Positions 1 through 7,489 are shown, counted from the first letter of the stretch. The stretch is 19,740 nucleotides of DNA from Oscillospiraceae bacterium (GCA_017415945.1 JAFQDR010000038.1:1-19740); one strand, 5' to 3'. A program made the numbers and translations. Notes: generated by a model not told the origin, from the letters alone.

Positions 1-1
1 A

Positions 2-181
2 TTCTCATACATTATGTATCACTATTTAGGGCCGGATGGCTTGTGGTACGCAAATTGGCACCCTACCCCCGGCAAGCCCTACATAACCCTTCTGTTTGCG
101 ATATGGGGCGTAATGTTCCTGTTTGGCAGCGTTATGAGTGCTTTATCCGCATTCATTTTCTTTCCAAATGACAAAACCTAA
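2..181 (+). CDS. C-terminal end of an unidentified membrane protein (partial)
   Basis: An open frame runs from the window edge to a TAA at 179-181, giving 59 residues; the start lies upstream of the window. The visible part has an aromatic, glycine/proline-rich stretch (LGPDGLWYANWHPTPGKPY) and then a single hydrophobic segment of about 25 residues that ends near the C-terminus (FIFFPNDKT). This fits the last membrane helix of an integral membrane protein with a short cytoplasmic end. I do not recognise the family. It stops 12 bases before the RarD-type gene on the same strand, so the two are probably co-transcribed. Two other frames are partly open here, but only this one gives a credible hydrophobic C-terminus and spacing to the next gene. 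Confidence 0.6.
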   Translation, partial: FSYIMYHYLGPDGLWYANWHPTPGKPYITLLFAIWGVMFLFGSVMSALSAFIFFPNDKT

Positions 182-193
182 AGAGATGATATC

Positions 194-1114
194 ATGAACA
201 CAATGCAAAACAAATATAGCTTGATTGTTGCCTTGTCCTATGTGATTTGGGGATTCCTTACCTTATTTTGGAATCTTTTGGTAGAGGTAGATTCCATATA
301 TATTCTGTCCCAGCGTATTATTTGGTCCATGGTATTTATGGCGATCTATATGACTGTAACCAAAAAATGGGACGAGATCATCGGGATATTTAAGAATAAA
401 AAGGCGCTTTTCATCTGTTTCATCAGCGGTATTCTGATCACTGTGAACTGGGGCGTTTATATTTACGCAGTGAACAACGGTCATGTGTTGGATTCCAGCT
501 TAGGTTACTTCATCGAACCCATCATGGTGGCACTGTTCGGTCTGGTACTATTCAAAGAGCGCATGAGTAAGGCGGAAACCTTTACCTTTCTATTAGCTGC
601 ACTGGCACTTTTTTACCTGATTTTCATTCATCGTACCTTCCCTGTGATTGCAATTGTAATTACGGTTTCCTTCTCCGCCTACGGCGCTGTAAAAAAATCT
701 CTGAACATCTCCGCACAAGCATCACTTTTCATGGAAACCCTGTGCATGACCCCCTTTGCACTGCTTCTGGCTGCTTATATGGAAATAAACGGCACAGGAG
801 TTCTGGGGCGTTTCGACACAGCCACCATGCTGCTTCTGCCTGTTTGCGGTATCGTAACCTCCGTCCCTCTTCTTTTATTTAATATCGGGGTAAAAGAGAT
901 TCCACTCTACCTGGCAGGTATCCTGAACTACATCAGCCCCACCATTTCCTTTATCTTGGGTCTGGTTTATTTCCATGAAACGCTGAATATTCATCGGGCG
1001 GTTGCCTTTGTACTGATTTGGATCGGCATTTTCTTCATTATAATGGAAAAGATTCGTATCATCCGCAAAGCAAAATCATTCCCCACATTCACTGATTTAG
1101 GGAGTAAGGATTAA
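194..1114 (+). CDS. rarD: RarD-type EamA/DMT-family permease
   Basis: This 306-residue, highly hydrophobic protein with about ten predicted membrane helices belongs to the drug/metabolite transporter superfamily. RarD hallmarks are visible: an N-terminal YVIWGFLTLFWNLL helix, SQRIIWS near residue 40, NWGVYIYAVNNGHVLDSSLGYFIEP around residues 96-120, a KER turn after it, and PLLLFNIGVKEIPLYLAGILNYISPT near residue 240. RarD proteins were named for chloramphenicol sensitivity in gamma-proteobacteria; the true substrate is generally unknown, so an exporter or importer of a small metabolite is the most that can be said. The length matches the family. The start at 194 follows an AAAGAG sequence by about seven bases; an in-frame ATG three codons later is an alternative. 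Its stop codon directly abuts the ATG of the next gene, which implies one transcript. Confidence 0.9.
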   Translation: MNTMQNKYSLIVALSYVIWGFLTLFWNLLVEVDSIYILSQRIIWSMVFMAIYMTVTKKWDEIIGIFKNKKALFICFISGILITVNWGVYIYAVNNGHVLDSSLGYFIEPIMVALFGLVLFKERMSKAETFTFLLAALALFYLIFIHRTFPVIAIVITVSFSAYGAVKKSLNISAQASLFMETLCMTPFALLLAAYMEINGTGVLGRFDTATMLLLPVCGIVTSVPLLLFNIGVKEIPLYLAGILNYISPTISFILGLVYFHETLNIHRAVAFVLIWIGIFFIIMEKIRIIRKAKSFPTFTDLGSKD

Positions 1115-2611
1115 ATGAAAACAAAAAAACTTTCCTATACACATTTAGTCTACATATTGTTTGCGGTGTTTTATTTATGGCTTGCCGCGCAAATCCCTTA
1201 TACCCATGACGATTGGGACTGGGGCCTCGAGATTGGTATGCAGCAATGGCTTACCGCCTCCGTAAACAGCCGCTATGTAGGGAATTTCTTTGAAATCATT
1301 ATGACCCGCTCTGTGTTCCTAAAAACGGTCATTATGGGAGGCACATTCTTTCTTCTCCCCTACCTGCTGTCGTGCATCGCAGCGAGGCAGGATAAACACA
1401 CCCGTCCCACTCTGTTTCTTGCGGCAAATCTCCTCATTCTCACAATGAGCCGCTTGATTTGGAGCGAGACCTACGGTTGGGTAGCGGGCTTCGCAAATTT
1501 CGGTCTGTCATCCGTCTTTATGCTTCTGTGCATCCATCAATGGCTCCCCCTCTGTGAAAGTGAATATTCCCCCGTTAAGCACCGCAGCTCTGTCAATTTC
1601 ATTTTGCTGCTGATTTCTTTTGCGGGGCAGCTGTTTATTGAAAATCTCTCCATTGTTATGGCCGGGCTTTCCCTGCTTGCTTGTGTGGCATCCTACATTC
1701 GTGCGAAAAAGATTCCCACGCATTATATTTTCATGGCTATCGGCATGATCGTTGGTTTGACTGTTATGTTCAGCAGCTCCGTGTACACCAGTCTGTTCGG
1801 CTCAGGGGAAGCTGTAGACGGTTATCGCCAATTGATCGTAAACGGAGAAAGCAGCCTTATCACTAAGCTGTATAATATTTTCGTGCAGGCTGCCCGTCTG
1901 GCAACACGAGCGGGAGAAGCGAATTTTATACTGTGCATTTCCGTCATGCTAATTTTGAGCCATAAGCTGATTATGCAGTCTCCAAAAAATGCTATGCATA
2001 AGATTCTGCTTGGAATCAATCTGCTCTTTGCAGTGTACTTCACAGTGAATTTCCTGCTGCAAACAGACTATACCCCTGACAAACTTCTGCTCTCCGCCTT
2101 CGCCGCCGCAGTCAATGCTCTGTACTTTTTGGCAGTACCGTTGGAAGTACTTCTGATTTACAGAGGAAACGGTTCTATGCAAAAGCGTTTGATTTGGATT
2201 TGGTTTATCGGCATCGCCTTATTGGCACCCTTGGTGGTCACCAACGAAGCAGGGTATCGATTGATTTTCTCTTTGAACATCATGGTCAGCCTTTTCATTT
2301 TATTTATTTTGCAGGATATCATTTCCGCATTTCATCAAAAACGCATCACAACAGTTTTTCTCGCGGCGGCGATCATGCCTGTCATAGCTTGTGTGATCGT
2401 TTACTCCGCCATCGGACACTGTAATCGGCTTCGCATGGAACTGATGGAAATGGCTGACTTCTACGACGCTGACGAAATTACACTTCCCACATATCCATAC
2501 GAAAACTATTTACATGCCCCCGACCCTATCGATCAAATCCGAATGGGGTACTTCAAGGAGTTTTACGGAATTGACAGCGACGTAACCGTCATCATCGATA
2601 CCGCAGAATAA
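1115..2611 (+). CDS. Polytopic membrane protein, DUF6056-like
   Basis: A 498-residue integral membrane protein with roughly ten to twelve hydrophobic segments. Near the N-terminus, in what should be the first extracytoplasmic loop, is an acidic HDDWDWG motif (residues 31-37), followed by NSRYVGN (51-57). This layout recalls DUF6056 and glucosyltransferase-like GT-C membrane proteins, in which acidic residues in the first outer loop are catalytic. The family call is from memory of that motif and is tentative; no sugar donor or acceptor can be inferred. The C-terminal 50 or so residues are hydrophilic and tyrosine-rich. Translation starts at an ATG directly after the rarD stop codon, with the Shine-Dalgarno GGGAGTAAGGA inside the end of rarD, so the two are translationally coupled. 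The downstream neighbour is a broken AEC transporter 11 bases away. Confidence 0.8.
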   Translation: MKTKKLSYTHLVYILFAVFYLWLAAQIPYTHDDWDWGLEIGMQQWLTASVNSRYVGNFFEIIMTRSVFLKTVIMGGTFFLLPYLLSCIAARQDKHTRPTLFLAANLLILTMSRLIWSETYGWVAGFANFGLSSVFMLLCIHQWLPLCESEYSPVKHRSSVNFILLLISFAGQLFIENLSIVMAGLSLLACVASYIRAKKIPTHYIFMAIGMIVGLTVMFSSSVYTSLFGSGEAVDGYRQLIVNGESSLITKLYNIFVQAARLATRAGEANFILCISVMLILSHKLIMQSPKNAMHKILLGINLLFAVYFTVNFLLQTDYTPDKLLLSAFAAAVNALYFLAVPLEVLLIYRGNGSMQKRLIWIWFIGIALLAPLVVTNEAGYRLIFSLNIMVSLFILFILQDIISAFHQKRITTVFLAAAIMPVIACVIVYSAIGHCNRLRMELMEMADFYDADEITLPTYPYENYLHAPDPIDQIRMGYFKEFYGIDSDVTVIIDTAE

Positions 2612-2622
2612 TCCGAGGTTTT

Positions 2623-3184
2623 ATGGAGGATATTCTCACTCGCGCGGGCTGCTTTGTGGCCGCCATCATTATGGGCTATGTATTAAAACGAATCAAAGCC
2701 CTTACCGACAACACTTTCCCCGTGTTGACAAAGCTTGTGGTAATGATCACTGCTCCATGTGCCATCATTCATAGCTTTATCGGTACCCGTTTTGACCCTT
2801 CCATGCTGTTTTTGATCCCCATGGGACTGCTCTTTGGCATCATCTTCATGATTTTCGCATACATCATCCATATGCGAGAAACTCGCGATTGGAAGGCCTT
2901 TTCCATTTTGAATATGTCAGCAAACAATGCTGTTTAAAATCGCAAAGCTCCTTGTCAGCCGTTTTGTCATCGCAATCGGACTTGCACTGTGCTGCTACCA
3001 TCTGCTGCCCTTTGAGCTTGCCGTACGTCAGGCACTTGTCATCCTTTGTCTAAGCCCCATTCCCTCCATTGCCCCTGCATTTACAGGAGAGTTGGGTGAA
3101 GACATCGGCCTCGCCAGTGCCATCAACTCCTTTGCAATCGTCATCATCGTATTGATCATCACGTCTCTGACCATCATGCTTTGA
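2623..3184 (+). pseudogene. AEC-family transporter with internal deletion and frameshift
   Basis: Two overlapping reading frames together look like one AEC (auxin efflux carrier / malonate transporter type) permease. Bases 2623-2937 encode the N-terminal part: AGCFVAAIIMGYVLKRI, then FPVLTKLVVMITAPCAIIHSF and a KAFSILNMSANN motif. Bases 2927-3184, in another frame, encode the C-terminal part, with ELAVRQALVILCLSPIPSIAPAFT and ASAINSFAIVIIVL. Intact members have about 300 residues in ten helices; here only about 100 plus 83 remain, so roughly 120 residues from the middle are missing, and the join near 2925-2937 also changes frame. The N-terminal frame stops at a TAA at 2935-2937. Both pieces could still be translated, because the ATG at 2927 overlaps the upstream stop, but a working carrier is unlikely. 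An assembly error is a possible alternative. Confidence 0.8.
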
Positions 3185-3200
3185 GCCTTGGAGGTTCATT

Positions 3201-4064
3201 ATGCACTATGCGGATTATAAATCGATCCTGTCTCCTCAAAACGGAATGAATCTCTATCGGGGCTGCACCCATGGGTGCATTTACTGCGACAGCCGCAGTA
3301 AGTGCTATCAAATGGATCACCCCTTTGAGGATATTGAAGTCAAACGCAACGCAGTACAGATCTTGGAGCAGCAGCTGCGCCGAAAAAGAAAACCCTGTAT
3401 GATCGGCACAGGGTCTATGTGTGACCCCTATCTGCATCTGGAATCCGAACTGTGCCTGACCCGCCAATGTCTTGCGCTAATAGACCGCTATGGCTTTGGT
3501 GCGACCGTTCTGACAAAATCCGACCGTATCCTACGAGATATGGATCTTCTGAAAAGCATCAACAGGAATACCAAATGCGTTGTACAAATGACATTGACCA
3601 CCTTTGACGACAAGCTGTGCAGGATCCTTGAGCCAAATGTATCGGTTACCTCCCAACGAATTACTGTTTTGAAGGAGATGCAGAAAGCCGAAATACCGAC
3701 GGTTGTGTGGCTATGCCCGATTTTGCCCTTCATCAATGACACTGAGGATAACCTGAGAAACATCTTGTCTGCATGTATTGATGCAAATGTGAAGGGAATT
3801 GTCAACTTCGGCTTTGGTGTAACCTTGCGGGATGGGAATCGAGAGTATTTTTACCGTCAGCTGGATAAACATTTTCCGGGATTGAAGGAAAGATATATTC
3901 AACACTATGGTACGGCGTATGAATGCAACAGTCCAAACAATTCCTATCTCACGCATATTTTTCAACAGGAATGCATAGCCAATGGAATTCTGTACGAGCC
4001 CGATAAAATATTTCATTATCTTCGCAGCTTCGAAAGCAAGCAGGAACAGCTTTCTTTGTTTTGA
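3201..4064 (+). CDS. SPL-family radical SAM protein (spore photoproduct lyase-like) with C-terminal clamp-binding motif
   Basis: This 287-residue protein belongs to the SplB-like radical SAM group (COG1533). The N-terminus has the family signature NGMNLYRGCTHGCIYCDSR, with the cluster-binding cysteines C22, C26 and C29 in the CX3CX2C spacing typical of radical SAM enzymes; they should hold a [4Fe-4S] cluster that cleaves S-adenosylmethionine. MIGTGSMCDPYLHLE and ATVLTKSDRILRD follow, both typical of the group. True spore photoproduct lyases are longer (about 340 residues), so this is more likely a paralogue of unknown substrate. The last five residues are QLSLF, the consensus for binding the bacterial sliding clamp DnaN, which suggests recruitment to DNA. 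The start follows GGAGG by six bases, 16 bases after the AEC remnant, so it is probably expressed from the same upstream transcript. Confidence 0.88.
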   Translation: MHYADYKSILSPQNGMNLYRGCTHGCIYCDSRSKCYQMDHPFEDIEVKRNAVQILEQQLRRKRKPCMIGTGSMCDPYLHLESELCLTRQCLALIDRYGFGATVLTKSDRILRDMDLLKSINRNTKCVVQMTLTTFDDKLCRILEPNVSVTSQRITVLKEMQKAEIPTVVWLCPILPFINDTEDNLRNILSACIDANVKGIVNFGFGVTLRDGNREYFYRQLDKHFPGLKERYIQHYGTAYECNSPNNSYLTHIFQQECIANGILYEPDKIFHYLRSFESKQEQLSLF

Positions 4065-4129
4065 GCATTCAACATTATCGCGTTCTTTTCTGTAGTCAAA
4101 GGTTTTTGGGATTTTTTTGCTTTAAACAG

Positions 4130-4158
4130 TTGAAATCAAAAAAACATTGATGTATGAT
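4130..4158 (+). promoter_or_regulatory. Sigma-A promoter of the nhaC-family gene
   Basis: A -35 box TTGAAA (4130-4135) and a -10 box TATGAT (4153-4158) are separated by exactly 17 bases within an AT-rich stretch. The predicted start of transcription near 4165 would leave a leader of about 30 bases before the ATG at 4195, which carries its own GAAGGGA ribosome binding site. I see no clear hairpin terminator between the radical SAM gene and this promoter, so read-through from upstream is possible. Confidence 0.7.
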
Positions 4159-4194
4159 GATTAAGATTTAGTCAAATTGAAGGGATAGAGAATT

Positions 4195-5481
4195 ATGAAA
4201 CAAACAACTCCCAAAGCTAACCCGCTGGCACTTCTTCCCATCGGTGTATTTCTGGTCTTTTTCTTGGGCTCCGGCATCATTACCGGGGACTTCTACGCAA
4301 TGCCCGCAATCGTAGCATTTTTGATTGCACTGTGCGTCGCCTTCCTCCAAAACAAGGCACTGTCCTTTAATGAGAAAATCAGTATCGTTACCAAGGGAAT
4401 CGGTGATGACAATATCGTGACCATGTGTCTGATTTTCCTTTGTGCAGGTGCATTTTCCGGCTCCGTTACCGCTTCCGGTGGTGCCACCAGTACCGTTAAT
4501 CTGGGCCTCACCATTCTCCCCGGCAGCATCGCTGTAGCCGGTCTGTTTATTATCGGCTGCTTTATCTCCACCTCTATGGGTACATCCGTCGGTACCGTAA
4601 CCGCCCTTGCCCCCATCGCCGTGGGCATCAGTGAAAAGACCGGCTTCGCAATGCCTATCTGCATTGGTGCTGTTATGTGCGGCGCTATGTTTGGCGATAA
4701 TCTCTCCATGATTTCCGATACAACCATTGCCGCGGTTAAGACCCAGGGCTGCGAAATGAAGGATAAGTTCAAGGAAAACTTCCTGATCGTACTCCCTGCA
4801 GCAATCATCACCATCATCATTTTCTTGGTTATCACCAGCGGCAGCAGCTATCAGACTGATGAGACTCTTCCCTACAACATTCTGCTGGTTATCCCCTATC
4901 TGGTCGTTCTGATCGGTGCACTCATTGGTATCAATGTATTCGTCGTTCTGATTACCGGCACCGTTCTCTCTCTGGTATTTGGCGTAGCCGCAGGCACCAT
5001 TGCTCTTGGAGATATGTTCTCTGTCGTTGGCAACGGTGTGACCGGTATGTATGATATTACCTGCATTTCCATCGTAGTGGCCGGCATCATTTCTCTGGTC
5101 AAGGTTCATGGCGGCATTCAGTTCGTTCTGGAAGCTATTCGCAAAATGATCAAGGATTCCCGCGGCGCTGAATTCGGCATCGCCGCACTGGCACTTCTGG
5201 TTGATATCTGCACCGCTAACAATACGGTAGCAATCGTCATTGCAGGTCCTGTTGCAAAGGAAATCAGTGATGAGTTCGATGTAGACCCCAAGCGTTCCGC
5301 CTCTCTGCTGGACATTTTCAGCTCTGTAGGTCAGGGTATCATCCCCTACGGTGCTCAGCTGCTGACCGCCGCTGCACTCTCCGGCTTGACTCCCTTCGAC
5401 ATTATGCCCTATCTGTACTACCCCATTCTCATGGGTATCAGCGCAGTCTTCTTTATGATTTTCAGAAAGCGCACAAAATAA
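4195..5481 (+). CDS. NhaC-family Na+/H+ antiporter (IT superfamily permease)
   Basis: A 428-residue integral membrane protein with about eleven to twelve hydrophobic segments. The NhaC hallmark GDNLSMISDTT sits at residues 167-177, preceded by a serine/threonine- and glycine-rich re-entrant stretch (GCFISTSMGTSVGTVTALAP) at about 121-140. The repeat-related C-terminal half has DICTANNTVAIVIAGPVAKEI (337-357) and SSVGQGIIPYGAQLL (376-390). The length is slightly shorter than classical NhaC (about 450). The family includes Na+/H+ antiporters, malate/lactate exchangers (MleN) and predicted lysine or other amino acid permeases, so substrate cannot be fixed from sequence alone. The ATG is preceded by GAAGGGATAG. 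The gene has its own promoter and the next gene, secG, has another, so it is likely monocistronic. Codon use is like that of the highly expressed genes downstream. Confidence 0.88.
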   Translation: MKQTTPKANPLALLPIGVFLVFFLGSGIITGDFYAMPAIVAFLIALCVAFLQNKALSFNEKISIVTKGIGDDNIVTMCLIFLCAGAFSGSVTASGGATSTVNLGLTILPGSIAVAGLFIIGCFISTSMGTSVGTVTALAPIAVGISEKTGFAMPICIGAVMCGAMFGDNLSMISDTTIAAVKTQGCEMKDKFKENFLIVLPAAIITIIIFLVITSGSSYQTDETLPYNILLVIPYLVVLIGALIGINVFVVLITGTVLSLVFGVAAGTIALGDMFSVVGNGVTGMYDITCISIVVAGIISLVKVHGGIQFVLEAIRKMIKDSRGAEFGIAALALLVDICTANNTVAIVIAGPVAKEISDEFDVDPKRSASLLDIFSSVGQGIIPYGAQLLTAAALSGLTPFDIMPYLYYPILMGISAVFFMIFRKRTK

Positions 5482-5503
5482 GCGTTCTTTTCACAAAAAA
5501 CTC

Positions 5504-5532
5504 TTGAAACAATTGACAATCTGTGCTATAAT
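5504..5532 (+). promoter_or_regulatory. Sigma-A extended -10 promoter of secG
   Basis: The -35 box TTGAAA (5504-5509) lies 17 bases from a perfect -10 box TATAAT (5527-5532), which is preceded by TGC and so is also an extended -10 element. A perfect TTGACA at 5513-5518 is only eight bases from the -10 box and is unlikely to act as its -35. Transcription would start near 5539, giving a leader of about 37 bases before secG. Confidence 0.8.
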
Positions 5533-5575
5533 GCCAGTCGTTGATTACGATTACTACTGAAAGGATTGTATATAC

Positions 5576-5806
5576 ATGCTTACTACTGTACTGTCTGTCA
5601 TTCAGGTTATCTGCTGCATCGCTATCATCGCTGTGGTTATGCTGCAGTCCGGCAAGTCCGCAGGTCTGTCCGGTGCGATTTCCGGCGGCGCTGAAACTTT
5701 CATGACCAGCGGTCAGGCTAAGACCCTTGACACCAAGCTGTCTAAGGCTACTCCTTGGCTGTCTCTGGTTTTCGTAGTTCTGACTCTGATCCTGAACCTG
5801 CTGTAA
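5576..5806 (+). CDS. secG: SecG, preprotein translocase subunit
   Basis: This 76-residue protein has the SecG layout: a first membrane helix (VLSVIQVICCIAIIAVVMLQ), a short amphipathic glycine-rich loop with the conserved QSGKSAGLSGAISGGAETF segment (about residues 23-42), and a second helix (LSLVFVVLTLILNLL) at the very C-terminus. SecG binds SecY and SecE in the cytoplasmic membrane and stimulates SecA-driven protein export. The length is normal for Firmicutes (about 75-80). The ATG follows AAAGGA by about nine bases. The gene stands between its own promoter and a strong terminator, so it is expressed alone; the common neighbour rnr (RNase R) is not present in this window. Confidence 0.93.
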   Translation: MLTTVLSVIQVICCIAIIAVVMLQSGKSAGLSGAISGGAETFMTSGQAKTLDTKLSKATPWLSLVFVVLTLILNLL

Positions 5807-5818
5807 TCAGTAAAAATC

Positions 5819-5851
5819 AAACGCCGTACCGATTGGGTACGGCGTTTTTTC
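5819..5851 (+). terminator. Rho-independent terminator of secG
   Basis: A perfect 10-bp stem (ACGCCGTACC at 5821-5830 with GGTACGGCGT at 5836-5845) encloses a five-base loop and is followed by a run of six T. It begins 14 bases after the secG stop codon. The A residues before the stem can pair with the T run. Confidence 0.92.
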
Positions 5852-5863
5852 TTGGAGAACCCT

Positions 5864-6640
5864 ATGAAACTGTCCCCCGATTCTATTTATAAACACTTAT
5901 CCCCTCTCCCTCTTGTGGTAGAAACCTATGATGTGATAACGTCCACAAACACAGTCCTCAAAGAGCGAGGCCGACAGGGTACACCACACGGACTCGTTAT
6001 TGCTGCGGCAGAACAAACCGCAGGACGAGGCCGTATGGGAAGAAGCTTTTTCTCTCCCGCAGAAACGGGAATCTACTTCAGTGTGTTGCTTCGTCCCAAG
6101 CTTCCTCCCCAAGATTGTCAACTCATTACAACCGCAGCGGCTGTATCCTGCGCACGTGTCCTGGAAAAATTCTCCGGAGACACCGCCCAAATCAAATGGG
6201 TAAATGATATTTACATCAAAGACAAGAAGGTCTGCGGTATTTTGACTGAGGCATCCATCACGCCGGACGGCGATCTTGATTTTGCGGTTTTGGGAATCGG
6301 GATCAATATTACCCCGCCTCAAAACCAATTTCCCGATGAGATAAAAGAGAAAGCGGGTAGCGTTTTGTCTCACAGCGTCGATGACTTACGCGGGCAAATT
6401 ATTGCAGAAGTCCTCAACGAGTTTTTCACACTGTATAATACGTTAGAAGACAGAGCATACTTTGACGAATACAGAAGCCGTTCCATGCTGGACGGGAAGG
6501 CTGTTGAAGTCATTAAAAATGACCGGATTCACCCCGCTACTGCATTAGGCATAGATGAAGAGCTTCGTCTCGTGGTCAAATATTCCGACGGAAGCGTCGA
6601 GCATTTATACACCGGCGATGTATCCATTAAAAAACTGTAA
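5864..6640 (+). CDS. birA: Biotin-[acetyl-CoA-carboxylase] ligase, stand-alone (no HTH domain)
   Basis: This protein attaches biotin to carrier domains of carboxylases via biotinoyl-5'-AMP. The catalytic domain shows ETYDVITSTNTVLKE (20-34), the biotinyl-adenylate loop GRGRMGR (54-60), and KWVNDIYIKDKKVCGILTE (111-129), where the usual KWPNDI has V for P. GIGINIT follows, and a small C-terminal SH3-like domain ends in LYTGDVSIKKL. At 258 residues it lacks the N-terminal winged-helix domain of bifunctional BirA, so it should not repress biotin genes itself. I placed the start at the ATG at 5864: GGAG at 5854-5857 lies six bases before it, whereas an in-frame TTG at 5852 would overlap that ribosome binding site. 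It begins just after the secG terminator; no separate promoter is obvious, so limited read-through may supply its transcript. Confidence 0.9.
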   Translation: MKLSPDSIYKHLSPLPLVVETYDVITSTNTVLKERGRQGTPHGLVIAAAEQTAGRGRMGRSFFSPAETGIYFSVLLRPKLPPQDCQLITTAAAVSCARVLEKFSGDTAQIKWVNDIYIKDKKVCGILTEASITPDGDLDFAVLGIGINITPPQNQFPDEIKEKAGSVLSHSVDDLRGQIIAEVLNEFFTLYNTLEDRAYFDEYRSRSMLDGKAVEVIKNDRIHPATALGIDEELRLVVKYSDGSVEHLYTGDVSIKKL

Positions 6641-6679
6641 TTCTTGGTCAAATTTTATAAATTTTTGAGTAAATTTTCA

Positions 6680-6708
6680 TTGACAAATACATATACATAT
6701 GATATTCT
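6680..6708 (+). promoter_or_regulatory. Promoter of rplU-rpmA
   Basis: A consensus -35 box TTGACA (6680-6685) is followed after 17 bases by TATTCT (6703-6708). The -10 box matches only four of six positions but is preceded by TGA, giving an extended -10. The region upstream (6641-6680) is very AT-rich and could serve as an UP element. Transcription would start near 6715, leaving a leader of about 77 bases before rplU. Confidence 0.7.
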
Positions 6709-6714
6709 ACTTAG

Positions 6715-6791
6715 GCCGCATTGAGTGGGTCAAGGAAGAACCATGTTCACCTACGAGAGCGAGACCTGCAAGAAAGGAAGAAAAACGCACT
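6715..6791 (+). promoter_or_regulatory. rplU 5' leader, possible L21 autoregulatory leader with an overlapping upstream frame
   Basis: The roughly 77-base leader is purine-rich and longer than needed for initiation. Firmicutes are known to carry an L21 leader RNA at this place (Rfam L21_leader), but I could not match its structure by eye; only a weak GAAC/GTTC hairpin is evident near 6739-6749. Within it an ATG at 6743, seven bases after AAGGAA, opens a 32-codon frame that runs to a TGA at 6839-6841 and overlaps the start of rplU out of frame. Confidence 0.35.
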
Positions 6792-7106
6792 ATGAAGCAT
6801 GCAATTATCGTAACCGGTGGCAAGCAGTACCGTGTTGCTGAAGGCGATGTTCTGTTCATCGAAAAGCTGGAAGTTGAAGCTGGCGCAGAAGTAAACTTCG
6901 ACCAGGTTCTGGCAGTTATCGACGGCGAAAACGCAAAGTTCGGCACTCCCGTTGTTGAAGGCGCAACCGTAACCGCTACCGTTGTTAAGAACGGCAAGGG
7001 CAAGAAGATCCGTGTCTTCAAGATGAAGCCCAAGAAGGGTTACAAGCGCACCCAGGGCCACAGACAGCCCTACACCAAGGTCGAAATCAAGACCATCAAC
7101 GCTTAA
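6792..7106 (+). CDS. rplU: 50S ribosomal protein L21
   Basis: The 104-residue product is a standard L21: it begins [19 protein letters not shown] and keeps the conserved [15 protein letters not shown] strand region and the basic C-terminal signature [20 protein letters not shown]21 binds 23S rRNA in the large subunit. I chose the ATG at 6792 because it gives the canonical N-terminus and follows an AAAGGAAG ribosome binding site; an upstream in-frame ATG at 6699 would add 31 non-conserved residues and would lie inside the promoter. The gene is followed after 49 bases by rpmA. Codon use is strongly biased towards GTT, AAG, GGC and CGT, as expected for a highly expressed gene. Confidence 0.97.
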   Translation: MKHAIIVTGGKQYRVAEGDVLFIEKLEVEAGAEVNFDQVLAVIDGENAKFGTPVVEGATVTATVVKNGKGKKIRVFKMKPKKGYKRTQGHRQPYTKVEIKTINA

Positions 7107-7155
7107 TTTTTATTAAGCTTACTACTATCATCGATACACAATGGAGGTGTAAAGC

Positions 7156-7416
7156 ATGGCACATAAGAAAGGTATGGGTTCTACCAAGAACGGTCGCGAC
7201 AGCGAAAGCAAGCGCCTTGGTCCCAAGAAAGCCGACGGTCAGCACGTTCTGGCCGGTAACATCCTCGTTAGACAGCGTGGCACCAAGATCCACCCCGGCA
7301 CTAACGTAGGTAAGGGTAGCGATGATACTCTGTACGCAAAGGTTGACGGTGTTGTCAAGTTCGAACGTATGGGTAAGGATCGCAAGAAGGTCTCCGTTTA
7401 CGAGATCACTCAGTAA
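7156..7416 (+). CDS. rpmA: 50S ribosomal protein L27
   Basis: An 86-residue L27, recognised by [21 protein letters not shown] at the N-terminus, QRGTKIHPG in the middle and a lysine-rich tail. The flexible N-terminus of L27 reaches towards the peptidyl transferase centre. The ATG lies six bases after GGAGGTG. Many Firmicutes make L27 with a short extra N-terminal peptide that the cysteine protease Prp removes, and encode Prp between rplU and rpmA. Here the protein starts directly at MAHKKG, with no such extension, and the 49 bases between rplU and rpmA cannot hold prp. The two absences agree with each other. A strong terminator follows the gene. Confidence 0.97.
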   Translation: MAHKKGMGSTKNGRDSESKRLGPKKADGQHVLAGNILVRQRGTKIHPGTNVGKGSDDTLYAKVDGVVKFERMGKDRKKVSVYEITQ

Positions 7417-7427
7417 TTGTTTTTCGG

Positions 7428-7461
7428 CGAGCAGGTACTCAGTACCTGCTCGTTTCTTTTT
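7428..7461 (+). terminator. Rho-independent terminator of rplU-rpmA
   Basis: A perfect inverted repeat, CGAGCAGGTACT at 7428-7439 and AGTACCTGCTCG at 7441-7452, is followed by TTTCTTTTT. It starts 11 bases after the rpmA stop codon. It separates the ribosomal protein genes from obgE, which follows 28 bases later, so obgE must rely on read-through or on a promoter not obvious to me. Confidence 0.9.
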
Positions 7462-7489
7462 CAACTTTGATTCTGATTAAGGAGGAACT

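Noticed and set aside
4065..4129. T-rich stretches after the radical SAM gene as a terminator
   Set aside because: No convincing stem precedes the T runs.
4168..5109. 313-codon open frame on the minus strand across the nhaC-family gene
   Set aside because: Composition is dominated by D, N, G and H, which is the mirror of hydrophobic codons in a membrane protein.
5513..5518. Perfect TTGACA upstream of secG as a -35 box
   Set aside because: It is only eight bases from TATAAT; the TTGAAA at 5504 has the correct 17-base spacing.
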